Positions 43,102 through 51,585 of a DNA stretch of 64,000 nt are shown piece after piece. The stretch is from the NCBI GenBank assembly GCA_016490735.1, contig JAEMWC010000555.1, positions 420,001-484,000 on the forward strand, given 5' to 3'. The position numbers and the translations under genes are program-made. The DNA comes from Pachyseris speciosa (Eukaryota > Cnidaria > Anthozoa > Scleractinia > Pachyseridae). Position 1 is the stretch's first letter; each line of letters opens with the position of its first letter. The notes under the pieces are model-generated. The model worked only from the letters and a program-made list of their open reading frames with translations. It searched no databases and had not been told where the DNA came from.

Positions 43102-44800
43102 ATGGGGTGGTTTGCAAAAAGGCCTGGGATTGACAGACACCCCGAACGACAGCGGCGACGGGAGCTTTTCTCCTCTCGATGGTAGCGCCCCAATGACCGG
43201 CCCTCTTGATGTGGGTGGATACCCGACTGAGAATCTTGCCCCGCCGGCTGGTCCGCTTGACGCGGTCACTGAAAGCTACGCCACATCCACTTTTGTCAAA
43301 GTCGACGGAGGCACGCGGTTGACCGGGAACATTGACATGGGGCGAAACCTGGTCACCAACATGGTTTACGCTGTGGACGACCTCGACGCCACAAACAAAA
43401 GATATGTCGACTCTGAAATCGCGCTTTCTTTGAAACGGGACGAAAGCGACCCGGCAATGGGTGATCTCAATATGGGTGGGTATGCTATTGAAGATTTGAA
43501 AGACGTCGATTCCAGCACCCCCGCTCAAAATGCCTTCAACGTGGATGAGAGGCTACAGAAAAAATTCGACGCGATCGCGCAAAAAGACCTGAATATGAAC
43601 GACAACGCAATAGAGAATCTTGTGCCCCCCTTCAACCTCAACGACGCGGTGAACACAAATTATGTGGATGAGTCTTTTCTCCGAAGAGATGGAACAAACC
43701 CAATGTATGGAGCCTTGAACATGGGGCAACAAAAAATCACCGATCTCAAACCTCCAACCACGAACAGCGACGCGGTGACGAAAAAATATGTGTATGATTT
43801 GGGAGGGAACTTTTTGAGGGTGGACGGTAGCCAAGCAATGGTGGGTGATATCAACATGGGAGATCATAAAATCACCGCTCTCAAAAAGCCGGTCGGCGAA
43901 ACGGACGCAGCGACGAAGGATTATGTGGATCACTCGCACCTTTCCCTGTCGGGTGGGCAAACAAACCCGTTCAGCTACCTTATGGACTATGCGGACGATT
44001 CCTCATCTGAAAATAACATTAATGTTCATGGATTGTCAACTTCGCCGCCTCCCCACATGGGGTCAACAAAAATGCTTATGAGTTCACTCTCATCAAAGAC
44101 GCAGGCAGCAATGATTATCGCTCGCGAATTGGTTTCAATTTCTTTCCACTGCCGAAAGGATATTACACGTTCGTGGTTGAGTACTTTCCACCGGAAATGA
44201 CAAATGTGTCCGTCAGGGCAGGTGCCACCGTCATTTCCATCACGAACCAAACCACGCGAAGTTTTCACCACCAACCCACCATTCACCAAAAACCTCATTC
44301 AGTTCCACCGGTGGAGCGACAACAGCCCCAACTACATTTATTTGGATCTGCATGGGAGGACTTCTGGTTCAATCACAGGCCACCTCGTCGTTTATGGTAT
44401 TTCGGGGTATCTTTCCAATGTGAACTCGGGTGTTTTTGACAAAGTTTGGAGTGTGGAGAACGGCAACATGATTGTGCAAACCAATTTGGATATGAACAAA
44501 CATCTTCTATTAAAACCAAAATTGGGAACGGACTTGACTTTGAACGGTGAAGATGTCATCGATGAAAATGTGGCATTGTTTGGTGGAACAAACGGGCAGA
44601 TGACAATGATGAATGACTTGAACATGAACAGTTATTTGGGCGGAAATTTGAATTTAAACGACCACTGGGTTTACAACAATGACCGCCCATTGTTCAGCTC
44701 GAGTGTCCATGGGTTGACAATGCAAAACACGTTGAACATAAATGGGTATGTAATCCATCAACCGAAGTTGGGTGGAGATTTGGATTTGAATAATACATAA
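43102..44800 (+). pseudogene. Tail-fibre-like repeat protein, frameshifted
   Basis: After a start like the 96-aa gene, the product is built of about six repeats of 40-50 residues. Each has the form MxGxLxMGxxxIxxL, a short loop, then DAxTxxYVD (for example GALNMGQQKITDLKPP and DAATKDYVD). This is the signature of phage tail-fibre shafts and fibre-like proteins of some Polintons. A globular segment follows (YEFTLIKDAGSNDYRSRIGF, FFPLPKGYYTFVVEYFPPEM, YIYLDLHGRTSG), then further fibre-type repeats (NLDMNKHLLLKPKLG, DLNMNSYLGGNLNLND). Indels near 43,115, 44,035 and 44,250 shift the frame. I infer a trimeric surface fibre with a receptor-binding-like domain. Confidence 0.7.
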
Positions 44801-45212
44801 TGAGTGGAAGCACTCCACTGTTTGAATATCGTAATCATTCAATAAGATTTTTGGAGCAGTTTGCACTACCTGGAAATCAATCGAATTGGAAAGTGATGTA
44901 ATTAACGGTGGTGAAACCAACGAATGGGCTTTCAAAATTTTGGGAACCTTACACTTCATTCACAAAGATAACAAGTGTAACCTTACATTCCCTCAGGGCG
45001 TTGCCTCGTGTGATGCAGTTAAGAATCACGATTGACCGGGGCCATATGGCTCCTATTCACAGGTTCCTTTCTTTTCCGCAAGGAACTGTGAAAAAAAATA
45101 GACCTTGATGTAACAATCGATGAAGACCACGCGAAATTTGTTGCTTTTCATTTGAATAGCTTTCTCAATCAAATACCAAGGGTGACATTGAAAGCATCCT
45201 TCCACGGATGAA
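44801..45212 (+). pseudogene. Small Polinton ORF, frameshifted
   Basis: Starts MSGSTPLFEYRNHSIRFLEQ directly after the fibre-like gene (stop and start overlap in TAATGA). The line of sense continues in other frames (INGGETNEWAFKILGTLHFI, then VTIDEDHAKFVAFHLNSFLN), giving about 130 residues with two or three indels. The family is unknown. The tight spacing suggests co-expression with the fibre gene. Confidence 0.5.
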
Positions 45213-45217
45213 CATAT

Positions 45218-45460
45218 TCATTTTATTAAATAGATATCGTGAAAAATCAACATATTGACAGCTTCCTGTGCACATACACCTGGTGTGATTGGTGCGACAA
45301 GTGCCGCCTTGTTTGTTCGCCATGCTCGCTGCACAGCCAATTTCCGCTTTGGGTGGAGAAATTCTTCTTTCGATACCGTCCTCTGAAATTTTTCTCTTGC
45401 GTATACACAAATATATAATGCGGCTGCCAAACAGAAACCTCCGCCTCCCCCTGTAAACAT
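45218..45460 (-). CDS. Possible small membrane protein (80 aa)
   Basis: The minus frame starts MFTGGGGGFCLAAALYICVY, a glycine-rich hydrophobic segment, followed by a charged half (KFQRTVSKEEFLHPKRKL). An overlapping longer minus frame (45,165-45,569) is the alternative. I favour the shorter because of its membrane-protein-like start. Modest confidence. Confidence 0.35.
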   Translation of the reverse strand: MFTGGGGGFCLAAALYICVYAREKFQRTVSKEEFLHPKRKLAVQRAWRTNKAALVAPITPGVCAQEAVNMLIFHDIYLIK

Positions 45461-45509
45461 TTTTTACTTCAACCACATCGATCCTTCCCCTCCGAAGGAC
45501 ACCGTCGAT

Positions 45510-45821
45510 ATGTTGAAGCATCTCCATGCTTTTTACCACAAGAAACATTGGGGCTACAACAGAGCTCACCGAAAATTCAAACGACTGGACTTGTTTTGTG
45601 ATGTGGTTGCAGTAAATTTTATTTTGCGTGGAGCTATCGCTGGAGGAATCACTCTCAGGCCTGAGAATATTGGAGTTTTGGTTAGTTTCGGTCTTCTTCT
45701 TAAAGCTGTTGCGAAGAAAAAAACTATGCTAGAAAGGTTGAAAAACCCAACTCCGCTCGATTGGAATATAAAAAATTTTGGATGCCATACGGTTTTATCT
45801 CCGGGGAGAACCTTTCGATGA
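45510..45821 (+). CDS. Small hydrophobic Polinton protein (~100 aa)
   Basis: MLKHLHAFYHKKHWGYNRAH is followed by two hydrophobic stretches (CDVVAVNFILRGAIAGGITL and IGVLVSFGLLLKAVA), then basic and polar residues. It is probably membrane-associated. The family is unknown. It overlaps the next ORF by 44 bp. Confidence 0.45.
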   Translation: MLKHLHAFYHKKHWGYNRAHRKFKRLDLFCDVVAVNFILRGAIAGGITLRPENIGVLVSFGLLLKAVAKKKTMLERLKNPTPLDWNIKNFGCHTVLSPGRTFR

Positions 45822-46002
45822 AAAAGAGTTTCTTGACAGTTTGAAAATGAAAAACGACTTCATTTCCGACCACTGCATGGAAATTCCTGAAAAACTACAA
45901 AAAAAATACTCCAAAAAGTTCATTGTGGGTTATTTGCTTTCAAATAAATGTGCTTTTGCTCGTATGTCCGGAAGAATTACACACACAAACCACCACTTGT
46001 AA
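45778..46002 (+). CDS. Hypothetical Polinton protein (74 aa)
   Basis: The intact frame MDAIRFYLRGEPFDEKEFLD.. has normal amino-acid composition and ends after KCAFARMSGRITH. No domain is recognised. It is the last plus-strand gene before the minus-strand Zn-ribbon gene, which it faces tail to tail. Confidence 0.4.
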   Translation: MDAIRFYLRGEPFDEKEFLDSLKMKNDFISDHCMEIPEKLQKKYSKKFIVGYLLSNKCAFARMSGRITHTNHHL

Positions 46003-46027
46003 AACCTTTCCATCGCTTTCAATTTTG

Positions 46028-46515
46028 TCACTTGTTTAATTTCCTCACCAATGGTGTAATTTTCTCAAGAATTTCTTTTTTTCGTGGCCAAACTTCCTCT
46101 GAAACCACCGAAAAATAATTGAAAATGAAACAAACATAATTCACCGATTGTTTGTTTGTTTTTCTATCAATAGGGAAGTTCGCGAACTCGTGAATGACAT
46201 TTCCCAAAAACTCCCACCGCGCCGTGGAATCGCTGACTGCACTCAAAATACCATATTTTTTAAAGTTTTGTAGATGTGGGTTTTAGGAATAACCGGCTGC
46301 CAACCTCTCTCTTCTCAACTGGGGGGAATCACTGTGTCAAGCTTCTGCACCAGCCCACATTTTTGACAAACAAGTTCACAAGCTTCAAATTTTTCCTCCA
46401 TTTTATCCCCGCAATGCCATTTACTTTTTCCACTCACTACCAGTGATGGTTTGGGGGCAGCAAATGCCTGCCAAGCTTTTTGTTTCTCTTCTTCTCCAAT
46501 CTCGATTCCGTACAT
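46028..46515 (-). pseudogene. Zn-ribbon (TFIIB/late-transcription-factor-like) protein, frameshifted
   Basis: The minus frame begins MYGIEIGEEEKQKAWQAFAA. It then has a Cys-rich section ending CELVCQKCGLV, which resembles the Zn-ribbon of TFIIB-type and viral late transcription factors. After an indel near 46,320 and a stop, a second frame (46,246-46,028) adds ARWEFLGNVIHEFANFPIDR, NYVCFIFNYFSVVSEE and EILEKITPLVRKLNK. I infer one protein of about 160 residues with a role in element transcription. That assignment rests on the LVCxxCGLV motif only. Confidence 0.45.
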
Positions 46516-46602
46516 TACAGCTTTGGTGTATTGCAGCTTGCTGTAGTGGCTGACTTTTCTTTCGGATATATTTTTTCTTTCAAAAACATATGTGCAAATG
46601 GA

Positions 46603-47592
46603 ATGTCAAGACGGGAACATCGTTTGTCGAGAATTTATTATAGTCCAGGGGGATATTGGAAGGGATGGGGCGCGTTCAAAACATTGGCACAAGAGGCGAA
46701 AGTTTCGGAAAAGGTGGCAGAAAAATGGTTGCGAAGACAGGCGCTCTGGCAGGTATTTCTTCCTCCACCTCGGGTCGTTCCTCGCCCAAAGTTTGATGTG
46801 CCTATTCCCAACGCGGTACACCAGGCCGACCGATTTTCCTGCCTCATGATAAAGTCAGAGGTAAAATTTGGAAATATGCTCTCACTGTTGTTGATGTTGC
46901 AAGTCGGTTCAAAGAGGCCGAACCAATTTCCACAAAAGATTCACGAGAAGTTGCTTCGGTTTTCGAAAAAATTTATAAACGAGGACCATTAAAATGGCCG
47001 GAGTTGTTGCAAGTTGACCCGGGGCGTGAATTCATGGGAGCCGTCACACAAGCACGACACAATCATCCGACGCGGCCATCCAAATCTTCATCGTGATCAA
47101 GGAATGGTAGAACGATTCAATCGAACGCTTGCAAAGTGGCTTTTTCGATATCAATACGGTGTGGAAATGCGAAGACCTGGAGGGGCACGATCTGTGGCTT
47201 GGGTGGAACGGCATCCTCGCGTCATCGATGCCATTAACAATCAACCAACTCGCTTGATTGGTATGAAACCAGTTGATGCGATCAAAGAAAACCGTGTGAA
47301 TTCAGAACCAGCCACTGCTCCTTATTTGAGGCCTGTCGGTTTTGAAGAAGATCTTATTCCCAAAGGAACAAAAGTACGATATCTTTATCTTCCTGGTGAA
47401 TTGGAAGGTGGGGCGCGAAGAGCAACTGATCCGATTTGGTCAATGGATGGGTTCAAAATTGGGCTGGTCATGACCAAGCCCCGCCAGCCCGCTTTGTATT
47501 GGCTTGACACAGGCCCGCGCCGCAGTTTTGTGCGAGAAGAATTAATGATTGTCCCCCCAAAAACACAATTACCACCGGCAAGTCTCACTTGA
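46603..47592 (+). pseudogene. Retrovirus-type (rve) integrase, frameshifted
   Basis: The start at 46,603 (MSRREHRLSRIYYSPGGYWK) fits the usual Polinton integrase N-terminus. A helix-turn-helix-like section follows (LAQEAKVSEKVAEKWLRRQ). The DDE core is spread over frames: first Asp in VHQAD (near 46,820), second Asp in LLQVDPGREFMG (near 47,015), Glu in HRDQGMVERFNRTLAKW (near 47,100). The C-terminus (GTKVRYLYLPGEL, then PIWSMDGFKIGLV) resembles the SH3/chromo-like tail. It joins the linear DNA to the chromosome. Breaks near 46,845 and 47,080 inactivate it. All three catalytic residues remain visible. Confidence 0.88.
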
Positions 47593-47615
47593 AAACAAGT
47601 CTCACTTGAGATTCT

Positions 47616-50600
47616 TCACCCATTTCGCTCCTTGTCCTTCCCAATCGCAATCGCTCTCTGTCCTTCACATTCAAGTTTGAATAACCCTGGTGTGCGCCCG
47701 CTCCATTTGTCCCACGCCAACCAGTTCTTTTTATTTTTTTCAAAATCTTCTCTCATACTCGGTTTGATGACATCTTCCAACCTTTCACCGCTTATCGCCA
47801 GATAGTTGCTGTCTGTGTCCATTTGAATCAATTCAAAATCATTTGTCAAGGAAATCAAAGTAAAACTCCAGCATCCTCAATTTTGCCAGTTGATAAACCG
47901 CAAATCCAACTTGAAACGGTCTTCTTATCACAATCTTCCTCTTTCGACTGTCTAACTCATACACATCCCCTATTTTATCAAGATCTTCAAAGAAAGGGCT
48001 TCTCAATGCTATGCCTACAGCCTTCTCATCCTTCGTGTAAATTGTGTCTGTATGCCTTTCCACTGCTTCAATCATTTTACCATAGGCGCTATTATCAAGC
48101 AGTTTGAACATATCAGCGAGAATTGATTTACTTTTGTCTACATCTCCTGTTCTTCGCGCAGCTGTGACTTCTTCCACAAACCAAGTGAACTGCTTACCAA
48201 CTGCATCATTTATGGCTCGATAAACAGCTTTTATCCTTGCACCATGATCAATATACCATCTCAACAGAGGCTCATAAATCAACATTTTGTTCGCAGATAA
48301 CGCGCCAACAAGTTTTTTCCCTTCCGTTTTTTTCCCGCCTGTTTTCTGGAGATAATCAAACATATGTTGTGGAATGGCCTCATCAGGAACCTCTTTGTTG
48401 CTGAAGAAAGGACACATTTCCTCGAACTTTGGCCACAAAACTTTTGGGATCTTAATATCTACCTCCGCAAACCCAAACCATTTCTTTTTCTTCAATCTTT
48501 CCACAAAATTGTGTACAGCGCTAAATGGATCATTGAAATGGGAAATTTTTTCTTGCCCACAAGGCATATCTCGAAGCATGGTGGAAAGATACAACGCATT
48601 CGCGTCACAACCCAAGATTCGCCTGCAAGGTTCGGGATTGGTGAATTGATGGCTTCTAATATGTGTTTGCCCAACTTCATGATAACGAGTGAAAACAAGA
48701 CTTGGGCCTCCGAAAACAGCGCCTTTCAACATGTTATAAGCTTCTTCACAGTGTGTCCAAAGCCTGGATCCTCTGTCAAATGACCCTTGCAACAAATATT
48801 GCATGCTAACTCCCGGGATGGAAACACAATCTTTCAACATGTCAATTCCTTTCTCGGTGAAGAAAACTCTAATTTTTGTTAATGCCCCCAATCCGGGTAT
48901 TATATCCAGATCATTGTAATATTTCAAACAATCAGCAAAGGTTTCCATACCTTTTTCCTTAACACTTTGGTGCGTTGTTCATACTCTTCCTCTGACAAAG
49001 GTAATTTCCCATGAAGTTTGGAATACCAATAATAATGAAGGGGAAGACCAGGAAAATCAGGAGAATCAAATCATTCATAACGAAACCAAGATTTTTTGTT
49101 TCACAACCAAAGGATTTCACCCAATTTTCATAGCTTGTTTCTTGGGCAAGATAGTTGGTTATATCAAGAAACCTGAAATAGGGAGTTGTGATGAACATAG
49201 TTTTGTTAGCTTGCTTCGCTACTTTTATCTTCTTTGCCTGGTCTTCTAAAAGACTTGGAAAATGGTGTTTTTTAATCAAATTCAAATCGTATCTTCCTGA
49301 ATTGAAACCAAAAACCGGCACTTGATCACACCATTCCTCAATCTGCAAACGTTGTTTATTTGGTAAAAATTCCATGTCAGGAAGAAATTCTCTGCTGACT
49401 GCTTCCCTTATTCGCTGTCCTCTTTTTTCCAATTGTTCCATGAAAAGTGACACAAGTTGTGTTGGATCTTTGTTGCATATATGGGTTGGTTCTGGATTCA
49501 TGGTGTCCCCAAGAGAAACAGAAATTTGAACGTGCTCGTTTTCTATCAAAAGGTCTGGTGTTGGCTCTTTGCGTGCGTTTGCGTTTCCAAAGGCTTCAAA
49601 ATCAATAACTTCTTTGAAAAGGTTTGGGGAGGTTTTCCCTTGAAAGAAACCCGGCTTGAAAATTCCCACATTTCCACAACAATAAACCCAGCTTCCCTTA
49701 ATTTTCTTGTTCTTTGTTAGGTATGTATTTTGTGTTGAAAGACGTGCCGGTTTCATTCGGATAGGGTTCATCGCGATCATTTGGATAACATCTTGGACAA
49801 CCATGAAATACACAACCATGAAACTGGAATATTGTTCGGGAAATGGTTCATATCCGTCCACAGAAGCTTTATTAATCCACCTTTCTCCACCATGACCACA
49901 GCGCGCATGGTGAATGTGTACCCCTCTTCTTTGTGCTTCCATCTCAATCCAAACAACAGATGAATTGGATGCGTTGGATGTTGGAAAGAAAGTTTTTTCA
50001 AAACTGCTTTGAAGTTTTGTTGGTTTATTTGAAAATTCTATATTCGTTATTCCCTTCACACACTTTTCGTTAACATGTCGATCCAAGTTGTTTTTTGCTG
50101 TAAATCTTGCGTTAAGAACTGTACATACATAAACATGAGCAAGTTTAGGGATGTCCTTGATAAGAAAAGCGTGATCTTTGTAATACCAATTGTAACCACT
50201 TTCACTTTATTTGTTGGGCTGCGGCGAAGATACCAAATAACGGAACCGTTTTCTTGCGCTGGCTTATAAACACGAAACCCAATCCATTGCGAAGCGGGCC
50301 GCGTCAAATTGAAATGTTGTTCTATTTTTTCCAAATCTTCCAAACTACTTTTGGGACATTCTTTCCTTTTTAATCCAGGGTTTTTAAAATAACTTCTTGC
50401 AAGATTAAGCGCCTTTCTTTCACATCTGTCGGCTCTTGCTCCATCTCCATCCCACCAAAGGGCCAAACATCTCCAAATACATAAATTATCTTCGAAAAAA
50501 TCCATTGAAAACATCGCTTGTGTTCGTGTCAAATTGCGTAGCCATTCTGGAAGACGCCCGGCACCAAGAAAAGGTTGTCTGTCAAGAACAACCTTAACAT

Positions 50601-50755
50601 CCACTCGATAAAAACTATCAAAAGCCCAATTCGTCCCACCACCCACCTGCCCAGTGATTTCCCCACCTGTGAGACTTTTGTTTTCCTGATCAGCCAACTA
50701 TTCCCTTGCTTCATCAATTCGATTAAACCAAGGAGAATCCTTTGTCTTCTTTTGT
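47616..50755 (-). pseudogene. Protein-primed family B DNA polymerase, frameshifted
   Basis: Minus-strand frames read as one polymerase of over 1,000 residues. Seen from the N-terminus: GGGTNWAFDSFYRVDVKVVL, a Cys/His pair ending RHVNEKC, exonuclease motif I VIDFEAFG (near 49,590), exo II FGFNSGRYDLNLIK (near 49,300), polymerase motif A GCDANALYLSTML (near 48,590), motif B KLLDNSAYGKMIE (near 48,085) and motif C MDTDSNYL (near 47,815). This is the Polinton replicative polymerase. Breaks lie near 50,070, 48,950 and 47,850, with an early TAG at about 50,697. The C-terminus after motif C is short (about 65 residues) and ends 24 bp from the convergent integrase, so the thumb may be truncated. Confidence 0.9.
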
Positions 50756-50941
50756 TACACACGTAATACTTAAGATAAAATGATGTCCCAACCCTTTCCC
50801 CAATTTTTTCCATGAATTCCTCTGTTTTATTTTATTCCAACTTATCCAAACATTTTCAAATAAAATAACGTCTACGTCTTCTAGACAACTCAACACCTTC
50901 AAACCCTGTATCAAACTAAGTTTCAAGGTTTTCAGGCTCAT
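50723..50941 (-). CDS. Small ORF between polymerase and TIR gene (72 aa)
   Basis: MSLKTLKLSLIQGLKVLSCL.., with IEDVDVILFE-like acidic-hydrophobic pattern and WISWNKIKQRNSWKKLG. It overlaps the end of the TIR-initiated gene by 26 bp. It may be independent or a frameshifted N-terminus of the polymerase. The family is not recognised. Confidence 0.35.
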   Translation of the reverse strand: MSLKTLKLSLIQGLKVLSCLEDVDVILFENVWISWNKIKQRNSWKKLGKGLGHHFILSITCVTKEDKGFSLV

Positions 50942-51338
50942 TCACTTGTGTTGGACACCGGATCACAAAAGGCTCAAACTCCTGCAACACTTCCTCCATT
51001 TTGGGGGGAGAAAGGGGTTTGGGTTTTCTTGTTTCTTTAGGAAAATAAAAGTAAAATTCATTGGGATAGTCGCGCTTGGGCGCTTCAACAGGAAAAAGGT
51101 GCATGACATCTGCTTTCTTTTCCTCCCAACTTTTTACCTTTTTCTTTCTTTTTTTACGTGGAGGTGGAATTGGTCTTTCTTCATCCTTAAACAATAATTC
51201 AAATAAAATTTTTGCTTTTTCCTCCGCAATATAGTCAACAATAGTTTCAACATTTTCCATTGAAGCTAATGATGTTGGTTTCTTTGTTTGAACTTTGCTT
51301 TCTCGCTTCCCCTCCACTTTGCGTGTGGTTGTCGGCAT
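50916..51338 (-). CDS. Polinton TIR-initiated protein, right copy (140 aa)
   Basis: The first 30 residues (MPTTTRKVEGKRESKVQTKK..) are the same as in the left-end gene because both starts lie in the TIRs. Beyond the TIR border it diverges completely: IVDYIAEEKAKILFELLFKD, a Pro-basic stretch (RPIPPPRKKRKKKVKSWEEK) that looks like a nuclear-localisation signal, and LSPPKMEEVLQEFEPF. The frame is intact. I do not recognise a family. A DNA-end-associated or regulatory role is possible. Confidence 0.6.
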   Translation of the reverse strand: MPTTTRKVEGKRESKVQTKKPTSLASMENVETIVDYIAEEKAKILFELLFKDEERPIPPPRKKRKKKVKSWEEKKADVMHLFPVEAPKRDYPNEFYFYFPKETRKPKPLSPPKMEEVLQEFEPFVIRCPTQVNEPENLET

Positions 51339-51585
51339 TCTCCTGCCATCGGTATTCCTTGGTATCCCTTTTGTCTAATTGGGTGACACATTTATTACCC
51401 ATCCACCTTTCTCTAATTGGGTGACTCGTCAAATTGGTTTAACTGGTTTGTTTTATTATTACTTTCTAAGTAGTATAGCCGGAGCTAACCTGCTACTCTT
51501 TTCAAAAAACCGAGGACGAGGAGCGAAGCGACGAGGACGATGGTTTTGCGAAAACGATAGCAGGTTAGCTCCGGCTATACCACTC
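51247..51585. repeat. Polinton right terminal inverted repeat
   Basis: Inverted partner of 37,198-37,569. The outer palindrome lies at about 51,467-51,581 (AGTATAGCCGGAGCTAACCT .. AGGTTAGCTCCGGCTATAC). The outermost bases are GAGTRGTATAG at both ends. The right copy lacks a 33-bp insertion present in the left copy, and the two palindromes have several substitutions, so the element is not recent. Confidence 0.92.

Larger units (their letters stand above)
37198..51585. mobile_element. Polinton/Maverick (adintovirus-like) integrated element, 14.4 kb
   Basis: Long terminal inverted repeats (37,198-37,569 and 51,247-51,585) bound a set of genes diagnostic of Polintons: protein-primed DNA polymerase B, retrovirus-type integrase, A32/FtsK-type packaging ATPase, adenovirus-type cysteine protease and a phospholipase A2-like protein, plus structural-looking ORFs. 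The target is a tandem-repeat unit broken between CAAGGCTTT and TCGTTAAA. The duplication is obscured by a T run (about CTTT). Polymerase, integrase, ATPase, protease and PLA2 genes all carry frameshifts or stops, so the element is an old, inactive provirus-like insertion. I could not identify a major capsid (double jelly-roll) gene. Confidence 0.93.

Noticed and set aside
42105..44800. Bacterial or phage contamination, suggested by FtsK-like ATPase and tail-fibre repeats
   Set aside because: These genes lie inside a Polinton with TIRs embedded in an animal tandem repeat, together with integrase and protein-primed polymerase.
50529..50813. 94-codon ORF overlapping the polymerase start
   Set aside because: It is an alternate frame of the polymerase N-terminal region, where another frame reads as recognisable polymerase sequence.
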